A DNA stretch of 64,000 nucleotides from Ochotona curzoniae (Eukaryota; Chordata; Mammalia; Lagomorpha; Ochotonidae), in the NCBI RefSeq assembly GCF_017591425.1, contig NW_024465885.1, forward strand, positions 40,122,501 to 40,186,500. Direction: 5' to 3'. Both the position numbers and the translations under genes were made by a program. The notes under the pieces were generated by a model, which saw nothing but the letters and a program-made list of their open reading frames with translations, was not told the DNA's origin and did not search any database. Positions 1 to 10,259 of the stretch are shown piece by piece. Each line of letters begins with the position of its first letter. Position 1 is the first letter of the stretch.

Positions 1-319
1 AACGCTCTCAGCTGGTACATTTAACCTCACAGGCACCACCCCTGCTCATCAATCTAGAGTTTGAAATAGCTCTGTCAGACCTTAGGGCTGTGCTGTTCCT
101 GCTGATTCATAGCAAAACCCAACACTACTGTGTAAATGTGAGACTGCTCGTGAAATGTCAGAAAGAAGGCCTTGTGATTCTGGGATCTGGTGAGCTACAC
201 TCCTCAGATGCCCCAAGGGTGGCAGAGACCAGGGAACGGCTCTGTGTCAGGTCCCTAGGAGGCAGCAGCTGTGACTTACCCTCCAAAATGTTCCTATATG
301 AGAGCATGTAATATGTTCA

Positions 320-413
320 GTTCACTTCCCAAGGGGATGAAACCAAAGCCAGGAGCTTGAACCTCAATGAAGGTGTCCCACATGTGTGGCAGGGACTTGA
401 TGACTAAGCCATT
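320..413 (-). repeat. C-SINE fragment
   Basis: The stretch around 341-410 matches the middle of a lagomorph C-SINE read on the minus strand: AAGCCAGGAGCTTGAACCTC followed by TCCCACATGTGTGGCAGGGA. Neither the tRNA-like 5' end nor the A-rich tail is present, so it is a short internal remnant. Bases 1-319 show nothing I recognise. Confidence 0.55.
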
Positions 414-523
414 GTTCCTGTTTTCAGAGTCTGCATTTGCCCGCAGATGGAATCAGAAATCACAGCTGAGAGTTTAAAAATATTATCATACATGGGCATT
501 CTATCTTTTTCTATTTCCAACAT

Positions 524-831
524 GTGTTTGTTTGAAAGGTAGAATTGCAGAGAGGTGAAACAGAAAGAGAAGGTTTTCCATCCACTTACTCGCTTCACAA
601 GTGGCCACAACAGCCAGGGCTGGGCCAGGTTAAGTCAAGAGGAGCCAGGAGCTTTACTTGGGTCTCTCAAGTAGGTGGCAAGAGTCCAAACACTGGGGCT
701 ATCTTTCCTTTGCTTTCCCAGATGCAATAGCAGGGAGCAAAATAGGAAGTGGGGCAGCTGGAACTTGAATTTGCGCCTGTAGAGATGCCATTGTCGGAGG
801 TCACAACCTAACCTGTGTCAGCACCAGCCTG
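524..831 (-). repeat. C-SINE (lagomorph tRNA-derived SINE)
   Basis: Nearly full-length C-SINE on the minus strand. Read on plus, it begins with the reverse of the A-rich tail (GTTTGTTTGAAAGGTAGAAT), then the purine-rich GAGAGGTGAAACAGAAAGAG. The body follows (GGAGCCAGGAGCTTTACTTG, GGGTCTCTCAAGTAGG, TGCTTTCCCAGATGCAATAG). It ends at the reverse of the SINE 5' end, GTGTCAGCACCAGCCT. The divergence suggests an old copy. Open frames here are only SINE sequence. Confidence 0.9.
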
Positions 832-1149
832 CTCGTGGACATCTGAACTGGTGTCTTATCCCTTAGGCCAAAGATCAACCCCTAAATGTGTATTTTCGAA
901 TTCTGTTTTCCACTAACTTTCTGAAGGATCCTTGTGTGGCAGATTCTATTGCCAACAGTTTACAAAAGATGGAGTCGCATCAAGGCACATACATCAGATG
1001 AGCCAGAAAGCCAGAGTTCCTACTCGGCTCCATTGGATGTCCATGGTATCTCCACTAACCCGGGGCTTTGGGAGAACCAGACCACCTACACTCTTTCAAA
1101 AGTAGCATCATTGTTACTAGTGTTAACTGGCTTTGAGATTGTACATTAG
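832..1149. other. No recognisable feature
   Basis: About 320 bases of unique-looking, slightly AT-rich sequence. I see no repeat, exon or RNA gene. Confidence 0.5.
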
Positions 1150-1332
1150 AGCAGTGTTTCTCAAACCCAGGTACGCATTAGACTCACTGGTGAGGTTGTT
1201 AAAAAAAATTGGCTGCCCAACACACCTAGATTATCTGACTCAGTAGGTTTGAGTTGGAGTTTTAGAATCTACATTTCTAAAAATTTCTCATTTTGTTGAT
1301 GCTGAGGCCTGGACCTTCCCAAAGGATCACTA
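1150..1332 (+). mobile_element. MER5A-like hAT-Charlie DNA transposon remnant
   Basis: This matches the well-known non-autonomous hAT MITE MER5A almost end to end. It starts GCAGTGTTTCTCAAACCCAG, continues GACTCAGTAGGTTTGAG in the middle, and has GAATCTACATTTCTAAAAAT near the 3' side. The family has no coding capacity. The final terminal inverted repeat is degraded. Old eutherian insertion. Confidence 0.85.
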
Positions 1333-1562
1333 GTGCATGTAAGTACATGCAGAGGGTTGAACTGAATGTTCAGCCTCTTAAAATCAGAGTTCATGAGGAT
1401 AAAATCAGATATCTGTCAAGCAGCCAAAGTGAGAATGGTTGAGAATAAGTTCTGACTAATAATTAAACCAACATATCTAAAGACAAGATATCTGCTACAT
1501 GTGGAAGTTTGAAATACAAGCATTACGTAATGTAGCCAGCAGCATCTGCTAGAAGGCAGAAG

Positions 1563-1886
1563 TGGGGGCCTGAGGTTGTGGTGCAGAGTTTAAGCTGCTG
1601 CATGTGAAGCTGGCAGCCCACATTGGGCTCCAGTTTGAACCAGATGCTCCATTTCCCTCCTAATGTTGATGGGTAAGCAGCAAAAGATGGCTCAAATCCT
1701 TGGAGCCCTGACTCACCTGGGAGATTCGAATGGAATTTCAGGTTCCTGACTTCAGCCTAGCCTAGTCCTGGCTGCTGTGGCCATTTTGGGTAACCAACTA
1801 GCAGATGGAGATCTTTCCTACCTCTCTTTCTGTCTTTCTCTGTAACTTTGCTTTCCAAACAAATATAACATTTTTTTAAAGAAAAA
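1563..1886 (+). repeat. C-SINE
   Basis: Plus-strand C-SINE. The 5' end is GGCCTGAGGTTGTGGTGCAG; the body has GGTTCCTGACTTCAGCCTAG and CTGGCTGCTGTGGCCATTTT. The pyrimidine tract with TGTAACTTTGCTTTCCAAAC and an A-rich tail follow. Full length but diverged. Confidence 0.9.
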
Positions 1887-2284
1887 TATAGAAGTGGTGA
1901 GAGGGTTAGTTTCTACTTTGTCCTTAAATTTCCTAAACACTAGGCGCCTGTGAGTGTTGATGCCATTACTTTATCTGATTGACTTTGTTCCCCCATCAGG
2001 TGATGGTTGATCTCAAGCATGACTTTTTTGGGACTATCACTCTATAAAATCCCTGTGGGTGCCATTCACATGATGATGACCCTGGTGGAGAGGGAAAGAA
2101 CATCACCCACTATCAAATACTGACATAGTATTGTTTCTCAGTGATGCCGGTTGAGACTGCTTCACTCACATTAAACTGGAACACTCATAGGTCCTAAGGA
2201 ACAAGCCCTGGGACCTGTGAGAACATGATCTGTGAAAAGTTTTAGTTAGTTACGCATCAACCCACTCAATACCTATGTTCTTTG
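1887..2284. other. No recognisable feature
   Basis: About 400 bases between a C-SINE and an L1. I recognise nothing in it. Confidence 0.45.
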
Positions 2285-3996
2285 TTTAAAAATTTAAAAA
2301 ATTATTTTTATTTTTTCATGATATAGCTTTGTAGGCAAAAGAGTTCCTTCCCACCCTCATTCTCCCACTGTTTTCCTCTATGTTATTACTATAGTGTAGT
2401 CCTTCAGAAATAGTCATAAGTCCATCATTCTGCTATTTAAATGTGTCATGACACTGTAGGTATGAACAATTCTAGAAAATCTAGTATCCTATTGTCAAGA
2501 AATATTTAGTGGCTCCACTGGAAGTCCTCCTTTTATTTGGGAGTAGAGATGCATACCGCAACATACCTTAACTTCTTGCTATGATATGAGAATATATGCA
2601 TATACATGTATACCTAATTATCTATTGACCTTATATTTTGAACGGAGGTGGCCTTTTACCAGAGGGAACACATGATATTTGTCTTTTTGGGATTGGCTTA
2701 TTTCTCTGAGCATAATGGTCGCTGGTTGTGACCATTTTGTTGCAAATGGTACAATTTAATTCTTTTCAGTGGCTTAGTAGTAATCCATGGAGTAGAGGTA
2801 CTATAGTTTCTTTGTCCATTCCTCTTTCAATGGGTATCTGTGTTGTTTCCATCTCTTCACTATTGTGGATTGTGCTGCTATAAATAGATATTTGCAGGTC
2901 ACTGTCGCATATATGGATTTTACTTCATTTGCATGTATTCCCAAGAGTGGGACAGGTGAGTCATATAGTAGATCTATTTTCAGTTGTCTGAGCATTCTCC
3001 ATACTGCTTTTCATAGTTGCTGCCCTGGCCTGCACTTCTACTAAAAGTAGAGTACCTTTTTCCCTACATCAATGCCAGCAGGTGGTATTAGTAGATTTGT
3101 AATTGCAGGCCAATCTCAGTGCTTGTGTTGATCTCTAGTTTCACTTCATGAAGGTTTGAGAAGATGCATAGTATGGTTTTGATTTGTGAAAATTTGTTTT
3201 GTAGTCTATAATGTGATCAGCCCTGGAGAAGGTTTCATTTACTGATGAAAAACAGTGCATTCTGTGTCTGTAGGGTAAAAGAATCTGTGGATAACAATGA
3301 AGTTCATTTGTTGTATTGCCTGTTATTTTCTTGCTGAATTTCTGTCTGGTCCACTGTCCACTGAGGTTAGTGGGATGTTAAGATGCTCCACTATTATTGT
3401 ATTGTATTTTATGTCCCCCTTTAGATCCAATAATATTTGATTCACATACCTAGGTGCCCTGGAGTTTGGTGCGTATACACTTACTGTGGTTTCCTCTTGC
3501 AGAATGGAAGGTTTGGTTGTTATCTGGTGTCTTCATTCATCCCTTTTAGTGCTTTTCGTGTCAACGTCTATATTATCTGATATATTAGAGTGGCTGCTAT
3601 TCTTCCTCTCCACTAGCCAGGAATATCCTTTCCATCTTTTCACTTTCAATTTCCACGTAGCTGTTGGTGAGATGATTCTGGTAGACAATAGACAGAAGGG
3701 TCCTGTTTTGATGTAATTTAATCTATATCATTTGATTGATGAGTTTCAATCATTTCCATTCAAGGTTAATACTTACAGGTAGTGTTTTGGTACTGTAATT
3801 TTAGCAATAAGTTTCTTATTATTTGATTTGGGTTTCTTCTGTTGTTTTATCGAGGTGTTTTCTACATTTGCCTTTGGACTTGGTAGGTGGTGTTCTTTTT
3901 CTCTGTAGTATATCTTTAAGCAACATTTGTAGGGCAGGTCTGGTAGAAGCAAAGTCTTTCAGTTTTGTTTGCTTTGGAAGTATAGTATTTTATTTC
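2285..3996 (-). mobile_element. L1 retrotransposon, 3' part, with internal deletion of ORF2
   Basis: Minus-strand L1 of about 1.7 kb. Read from its 5' side, 3996-3840 matches the end of ORF1, where a decayed peptide contains TRPALQMLL. About 3770-3100 matches the start of ORF2 and its endonuclease (IINVEHLNIPL-like and YTPNSRAPRYVNQILLDLKG are visible with stops). About 3065-2645 matches the extreme C terminus of ORF2 (VPLLGIHANEVKSIYATVTC, then FIAAQSTIVKRWKQ). About 2640-2290 is the 3' UTR. The whole reverse transcriptase, normally over 2 kb, is missing between 3100 and 3065. Stops and frameshifts make it inactive. Confidence 0.85.
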
Positions 3997-4059
3997 ATGG
4001 GTACAAAGATGCTGCAAGCTGCCTCACATCTTTGTCCCGGGGTGGGATAACTGCAGCAG

Positions 4060-4374
4060 CCTGGGCAGAGAGGCTGATGGCTGATGGCTGGCCAATGGGG
4101 CCTGCGTGGTATGGTCCAGCTTGTGCTCTACTTCCCATTTAGCTCCTTGCTTGTGGTCTGTGAGAGCAGTGGAGGATGGCCCAAAGCCTTAAAACCTTGC
4201 ACCCATGTAGGGAGCTCAGAAAAGCTTCTGGTTCTTGCCTTCAAATTGACTTAGCTCCAGCCATTGTGGCCACTTTGGGAGTGAACCAATGGACAGAAAA
4301 TTTTTCTCTGTCTCTTCATTGCTTTGTAAATCTGCCTTGCCAATAAAAATAAATAAATATTTAAAAAAGGGAAG
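4060..4374 (+). repeat. C-SINE, pika-like subtype
   Basis: Plus-strand C-SINE. The body has CCATTTAGCTCCTTGCTTGT, GGAGGATGGCCCAAAGCC and ACCTTGCACCCATGTAGGGA, with the subtype 3' end GCTTTGTAAATCTG... then CAATAAAAATAAATAAATAT. The first 60 bases are strongly altered and include a TGGCTGATGGCTGATGGCTG short tandem, so the 5' edge is uncertain. Confidence 0.85.
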
Positions 4375-4817
4375 GCATCCTGGATATTGGAGGCTAAAGA
4401 CTCGATAGCGTATGGATTTTAGTGCATTGCATTGTCCATGTCTGTGTGACCCAAACATTCGTCTCTTTGAAGGGTCGTTGCTTCATAATGGCAGTGGTTT
4501 GCACTACTGGTTGTAGACCAGGAGGCTCCAGGAATCCATTCATGTGTGTTATGACGATCGCTTTAAGAAAAGCAGTGCATATTGCATATGTTAAGTACGT
4601 ATTTTAGGAAATTTTAGTCAGCTGTATATGTGGTGTTTATTGAAATAACATTTCTTTTTCTCTGTGGGACTTGATTAGCTCAAGAATTTGAAAGCTGCTG
4701 CTCTGTGTTGTCCTTGGAGCAGGCAGCAGGTTCAGTCCTTGACTCACATCTGCAAGGGCCTCTGACTGATTATTGTGTAGGCTACCTTTGCTTCTTCAGC
4801 CTTTCCTGAGTGCCACA
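4375..4817. other. No recognisable feature
   Basis: About 440 bases with no recognisable repeat or exon. Confidence 0.4.
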
Positions 4818-5152
4818 GTCAGTTCAGTCTGTTATAACAAAGCTCTGCAGACTGGATGTCCAACACACACCAGAAACCCTATCTCACATTTCTGGAGGAT
4901 GGAGGTGCCAGATCAGGATGCCAGCCTGGTCAGGTTCTGGTGAGGGTCCTCCTCCATCTAAGCCAGCTTCCCTCTATGTCTTACATGAAAAAGTAGGAAG
5001 AGATGTCTGCGTCCACTTGCTAATGGCACTTGTCTCAGCACAAGAGTTTCAGCCTCATTACACAATTGCCCTTTGACCTCCCCATCTCCAAATACCATCA
5101 TGTTGACATGGCAACATACTCATTCTTGGGAGACACAACCCTGAGTCCTTAA
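4818..5152 (-). mobile_element. MaLR solo LTR (MST/MLT1 type), reverse orientation
   Basis: Read on plus, this is the reverse complement of an ERVL-MaLR LTR. It starts TCAGTCTGTTATAACAAAGC, then TCACATTTCTGGAGGATGGA and GCCAGCCTGGTCAGGTTCTG. It ends TCCAAATACCATCATGTTGA and GGAGACACAACCCTGAGTCC, which are the hallmark ends of MST/MLT1 LTRs. No internal sequence flanks it, so it is a solo LTR. Non-coding. Confidence 0.8.
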
Positions 5153-5711
5153 CGCTGAGCCAAATTGAGTGCCTAGTCACTGCCCTAGCAGTGAAGGACT
5201 GGGCCACTCTTTGACTCATGTCACTGCCACAGCAGAGGCCTAGAAATGAGGAAGTAGTGGAGAGGTTTGACTAGTGGGGAGTTTTCCCTTCTGGCATATG
5301 TTGTGATTCAGTCATCACCTTAACTGGCTGTAAAGCTTTCCCAGATTTAATCAAAGTGCTGGAAAAATCTGAGAGTCAAAGTTTTCATTCTATCTGTTTA
5401 CTTCTGTCTCTTCTCAAGTCCAAGGAAAGAACATCTTGGATTTGAAATATTCTGGGGCTGTCACTTGCTGGATGCTCCTGGTTTGTCATGGTGCTTTCCC
5501 AACCTTATTGTCGTATCCTCTGCTGCATGGAGTGCTTTTCTCAGGTTCAACTCTGTGGACATTTGTTTACTTTTTCGAAGTGGGAAGATTCTACCTTCTA
5601 CCCACAGGGTTTCACATATTTTTAAGCTCTGCTTATAAATACTAAAAGATTAGTCATGTTTGAAATGAAGTCAGTCCCTCCTAGTCACAGGTTCCATATG
5701 AGACTAAAATT
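5153..5711. other. No recognisable feature
   Basis: About 560 bases of unique-looking sequence. A 69-codon open frame at 5436-5645 has no recognisable content. Confidence 0.4.
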
Positions 5712-5958
5712 CAATCTGCATCTATTCTGAACATATTGGCCATTTCTGTCATCATCCTTTTTCCAAGCAATGCAATGTAATAACAATTCATACAGCATTT
5801 ACATTGTATTAGGTATTATAAATAATCTGGAGGTTCTTCAGAGAGTAGGGGAAGATGTGCATAGGTGACATGCAAAGCCCATATCCCTTTATGTAAGGGA
5901 TTTTAGCATCTGTGGGGACTCTTGAACCAATTCCCTGTGGGTATTGAAGGATGACTCC
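5712..5958 (-). mobile_element. Tigger/MER2-type DNA transposon remnant (pogo family)
   Basis: Read on plus, this is the reverse of a short MER2-like Tigger derivative. GCATCTATTCTGAACATATT, CAGCATTTACATTGTATTAG and GTATTATAAATAATCTGGAG match in order, followed by GGGATTTTAGCATCTGTGGG and CTTGAACCAATTCCCTGTGG. Non-autonomous, no transposase. A second copy lies at 30648 in the opposite orientation. Confidence 0.85.
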
Positions 5959-6084
5959 ATCCTCCTCAGCCTCAGCGTAATATTGTTATCTCCATTCCCG
6001 CCCCGTCCCCTTGGCCTACCTAGCCCTGGCCATATGTCTCGGTGGGGACTTAGAATCAGAGGAATGCTTTATGTGATCTGTGGG

Positions 6085-6129
6085 GTTTTTTTGTTTTTTG
6101 GTTTTTTTTTGTTTTTGTTTTTTTTTTTA
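6085..6129. repeat. T-rich low-complexity tract
   Basis: Runs of 6 to 11 T separated by single G. It could be the reverse of an old poly(A) tail, but no retrotransposon body is visible on the right. Confidence 0.8.
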
Positions 6130-6307
6130 CCTCTTACCTAACCCCCCTCTTTACTGGGGCCACCTATCCCTTGGAGTGGGAAGAGGGATAGGAAGAGATG
6201 GATTCCTGGTCATTTCTTGACTGTTCCCTTGTACGCTAAGATGGACCAAGTGTGAATGGTCAGTGATGGTGGACTTTCCAAGTTCTTTCTTGGGGATACA
6301 TGTGAGG

Positions 6308-6326
6308 TGTGTATGTGTGTGTGTGT
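6308..6326. repeat. (GT)n microsatellite, short
   Basis: GTGTGTATGTGTGTGTGTGT, interrupted once. Confidence 0.85.
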
Positions 6327-7852
6327 CTGAGTCACTTGTAGTAAGGAAAGAACCTCTGTTTGAGTTCTTGCCCAATTCTGTAAGAGGTGGGTCATTCAGC
6401 TCAGCTTCTTTGAATCACCCTCACTATTGCCACCAGCTGCACAACTTGCTGTTTTCTTGTTGTGGTCTCTCCCATTCTGGAGGCAGCCCTCTTGTTTAAG
6501 GCACAGCTGAAGTCCAGCAGTCTCCCATAGTATCCAGCAGATCCATGGGGATTCCTATCTATGTACTTCAAATAGCAGGAACCTTGGCTTGCCTGCTGGT
6601 CTCTCTACCTTTTCAGTTCCTGTTTCCTCCGCTCAGAGTCAGAGGCAACAGGCAGAACCTCACGTCTGCTCCAAGCAGTAGGTCGAATCACATGTCTGCT
6701 TCCACTGAATCATGATACCCCAGAGTGTGACATTCTCTGTGAGAACGCTCCTGTCTCCACTGATGACTCATGATGACCCATCTCTTCTTTCTCTCCTCTC
6801 TCTCCTCTTCCTGATGTTGTGCTTACACAGGGTAGGAAGAATGAGAAGCACCTTGGGATGCTTGAGAGCAATGAAGTAGGAGAGTACCTTGGAAAAGTCT
6901 ACGATATTCACCTGTTGGCTATTCTCTTCAGATTGTGAGGTTCTTGGTGTATCTTTGCCTTCTATTCTGGACCTTTCTTACCAGATCCAACACAGCAGTG
7001 TCATCCACCCCTGATGGCATGTGGGACATGAGGTCCCCATGAGCTATTCTTTCCCTCCTTTGAAAAATTGAACCAAAGCATTCCAGCACTGAAGTTGTGA
7101 ACCATCTGTGAGCAAGCCTGAACATTTAGCCTAGAGATGGTCTCTTAAGAAAAGCCCGTGACTCTGTCCCAGGTCATTGATTGTACTGTTCTCTAGTGAA
7201 CATTTTGTAAAGTTACAAAGTAAAGCAAAAAAAAAAAAACTTATTAGAGAACAAGCTGAGGTATTTTGATTTGCAATAAATTTCCCTTAAATAAAGGTAA
7301 CTTATAAACTAATTAACTTATAAAAATTCCATTTACTGTTAGTAAGAGTTCTATGTGCAATAAGTCCATAATTTATTGGATTTTTGGTATTAAAAATCTA
7401 TATTAATAATTACATATAATAAGTATTATATTATTTTATTTGGCTTTTTTAGTAAATACCTTACTATAGTTGCATAGAAAATGTACGTATGAAAGCTTTT
7501 TCCAGATAGAAATTGCAAACTTATCATCACAGAAACAGGTTTGCCTATTGCGGAAAATTCAAGTGGTAAAACAGGAATGTTAAAAATTCTTTCAGTTAAA
7601 AACACTTTTTTTTTGTTACTGTAGGGAATGATACACAGTTTTTTCTCTAGAGAAAACATGTTTTTTCTCTAAGTATCCATTCAGAAATGGAATCTCAATG
7701 ACAGTGGCTGTTTGATGGGCTGTTGGGGGTAAGTCTCCCTCTAGCAGGGCGTGGCAATGTCTCTACTGAGTTGGCCTTGTTCTTTGCCCTCTCCACCCTG
7801 TTCTGCTCCCTGGGCTGCCCTGTTGCCCCCAGTGGGGTTCTGACTGCTGCAC

Positions 7853-7860
7853 TGACGTCA
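7853..7860. promoter_or_regulatory. Perfect CRE palindrome TGACGTCA
   Basis: The full 8-bp CREB/ATF consensus sits in a GC-richer patch and is followed about 15 bp downstream by GTTTAAATC, a TATA-like string. This arrangement resembles a CRE-TATA promoter, but no transcript evidence exists in the sequence. The motif contains a CpG, which usually decays unless protected or recent. Confidence 0.4.
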
Positions 7861-7925
7861 TCCCTTCGGCTGGGGTTTAAATCTTTCTGTCTCCTGCAAT
7901 AGATGTTGAGTCTTTTTCCTCAGGG

Positions 7926-8200
7926 CAACAGTATTAAGATATGAGACCTGCAGGAGTTTATTAGGCCATGAGGACTCTACACTTACAGTTGCTGCAAGGC
8001 CTTGAGAATAACATCACCCTTGCCATCTCCTCTTGTCTTTATCTTTCGCCGTGTGAGGATATGGCAAGAGGCACCATCGTGGAAGCAGAGGGACCAGGGT
8101 CCTCACCAGATACTGAATCAGATTACATCTTGATTTTGGAATTCCCAGCACCCATAGCTGCAAGAAATACATTTATGATATTCATGTATGACCAGCATAA
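7926..8200 (+). mobile_element. MaLR solo LTR (MST/MLT1 type)
   Basis: Forward-oriented MaLR LTR. Visible in order: GTTTATTAGGCCATGAGGAC, CGTGTGAGGATATGGCAAGA, GGCACCATCGTGGAAGCAGA, CCTCACCAGATACTGAATCA and CTTGATTTTGGAATTCCCAG, ending near GCTGCAAGAAATACATTTAT. These match the R/U5 half of MST-type LTRs. The 5' part of the LTR is missing or decayed. Confidence 0.85.
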
Positions 8201-8212
8201 ATGGATGAGGGC

Positions 8213-8237
8213 TGTGTGTGTGTGTGTGCGTGTGTGT
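8213..8237. repeat. (GT)n microsatellite
   Basis: About 12 GT units with one GC interruption, directly 3' of the MaLR LTR. Confidence 0.9.
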
Positions 8238-8910
8238 AAAAAAGCTGCATTGATCCTTTCTCTACCGTGGTGACTGACATGGATATACGATTTCAAGACT
8301 CAAAGCTCATCCTTGTCAAGGAAAGAGTATCTTCTATTTAGGTCATTCCTTTTTTAATTCTTTCTTTCGGATTCAAGTGTCTGCCTAATTCAGCTAATGT
8401 TGATACAAATTTTCCGGTTTTGGACTGGAAGTAAACATTAGCATATCCACAAAAGCTGTCTCCTAAATAATTGATTTTTGGCAACCACAAGTCAGAGGGC
8501 ATTCCTTCCTTCTAGCTTCAGTGTGGGTTCTGTGCAAAATGCATATTAAATAACCAGTGGTCTTGGGCCTCATGATAGACTTGGCAACAGGCCAACTCAT
8601 AAGGCCACGGTTCCCTATTATCTGCACATCATTTGGGACAGTGGTTCCAAACAGTAGTGGGTCACAGAGCCAGTAGATTAGCTTTATCTGGTTCACAGAG
8701 TGATTTTGTAACAGCTTGCAGTACCTTTAGGCTAAGCATGCAATCTCTTGTTCCCAGTCCCCTGTCCTGCCTTTTGTCATAGAGCTGGCTGGCTTTTTCA
8801 TTTACGTAATCCCGAATTCCCTGAGAGCATCTGCTTGTGCCAGGTTCTTTTCCAGCCTTTTTTTCTCAACTGGTTTCTGCTCAAGATTTATTAGCTTCAA
8901 TATGTTTCTT
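8238..8910. other. No recognisable feature
   Basis: About 670 bases with no recognised repeat or exon. The last 13 bases (8898-8910, CAATATGTTTCTT) are the left target-site duplication of the next C-SINE. Confidence 0.45.
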
Positions 8911-9241
8911 CTTTAATATAAAGAGTTATTAACTTTTATTTGAAAGGGTTACAGAGAGAGAAGGAGAGACACACACACAGAGAAAATGAGCTTTTCTACC
9001 ACTGGTTCAATCCCCAAAGAGTCACAACAGCTGGAGCCAGGTTATCTGAGGCCAGAAACCAGGAGCTTCTTTTGGGTCTCTCACATGGATGCAGGAACAC
9101 AAGCACTTAAGTCATCCTCCTCTGCTTTCCCAGGGAAAGCTGGATTGGAAATAGGGTAGCTGGGATTTGAACCAGTGCCCGTATTGGGTGCTGGCATTGC
9201 AGGTGGAGGCTTAATTGGCTATGTGATGGAGCTGGTCCCTC
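8911..9241 (-). repeat. C-SINE with intact target-site duplication
   Basis: Full-length minus-strand C-SINE: TTTATTTGAAAGGGTTACAG, then the purine tract, GAAACCAGGAGCTTCTTTTG, TGCTTTCCCAGGGAAAGCTG and the 5' end reversed as GGAGCTGGTCCC. The 13-bp direct repeat CAATATGTTTCTT flanks it at 8898-8910 and 9242-9254. That marks insertion by target-primed reverse transcription and fixes the insertion limits. The preserved duplication suggests a relatively young copy. Confidence 0.95.
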
Positions 9242-9299
9242 CAATATGTTTCTTAACATGTCTGTAATACCTGAATCAATGGGTGTTAGAAGTGAGGAA

Positions 9300-10119
9300 T
9301 GTTATGGAGTGCAGCCAGTGATGGTGGAAGTCTCTGTGAAGTCTTGCTTTATTGCTCCTCCACCTCTCCTTGTATACTCTTCACCCCACATCCCAATTTA
9401 GCCAGGATATTGGATACAGATGAGTCCAATTAGTCTAGGTGTTCCTAGCTACAAACCCAGTTCCTGTTCCTGCCCATCCCAATGAGCATTAATTAATTCC
9501 TTAACTCACAACACTTAGGTATTCGCTTCTGCTCACCTGTGACTCATCTATCAACTGAGAGGAGATGGTATTGCATTGCTGTGTAGCCACTCCCCTCACA
9601 AACCCCTTTAAAAGGCCTGTGAACCGAGGGCTGGCTCTCTCTCTTTCTGGTCAGGTGCTTCTGTTACTCTGGCACCTCGACTGTTGGCTGACCCAGGACA
9701 GGTAAGCCCGTGAGCATGGTCTCTGTGCACTGCTTAGATGGAGCAATGGTTATAATAATGTTGTTTCTGGTTTGTGTGCTGTCAGGAGTTCCAGGAGAAG
9801 TGAGGCCTAGCAGTAGTGCAATGTGAGCAGAGAAGCCAAGAAAAGGCTTTGTAGCTTTGTAAGTGTGCCCAGGTTATTTGTTGCATGTCTCAGGATAATT
9901 TATATTGTTGGGGAAGCTGGGACATAGGTCTTCAGCTTAACAGATGGACTTAAGGATAATGACCATTTGTTCCCCTTTGGATTATGGTTGGTTGGATTGC
10001 CATATGGGCTTGTGATCTGCTATTTCTAGTATGTTCTATTATCACCTAGCTTAGTTAATAAAGACTTCTTAATAAAACCTTAGACATGTCTGGTGTGATC
10101 CTGCTTGCACCCTGTAACA
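9300..10119 (+). mobile_element. Solo ERV LTR, copy A (820 bp)
   Basis: It begins TGTTATGG and ends CTGTAACA, the TG...CA ends of a retroviral LTR with a short terminal inverted repeat. It carries a TATA-like CTTTAAAAGG at 9606-9615. AATAAA signals lie at 10057 and 10071, about 50-60 bp before the 3' end. A strong splice-donor-like ACAGGTAAGC has its GT at 9702. A relative with similar order and spacing lies at 23184-23944. No internal retroviral coding sequence flanks either copy, so both look like solo LTRs left by recombination. No clear target duplication (GAGGAA left, GTCCTC right). I cannot name the family. Confidence 0.75.
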
Positions 10120-10259
10120 GTCCTCACAGATTCCCCCCCACACTTGTACAGGCCCTTATAGAGGTGGAATTATATTGCTTTCTGTGGATATCGGGCTGGT
10201 ATTTCCATAGATGTAGCCATCCTACTTTGGTTCTGAATTATACTGTCTTTGCAGCTACA

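Larger units (their letters stand above)
5959..7925. other. Unique-looking block with simple repeats
   Basis: About 2 kb with no recognised interspersed repeat. It holds a T-rich run near 6085-6129, a short GT repeat at 6308-6326, an A13 run near 7229 and an AT-rich part from 7250 to 7670. A small GC-richer patch at 7720-7890 carries a perfect CRE palindrome (listed separately). No exon recognised. Confidence 0.45.
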
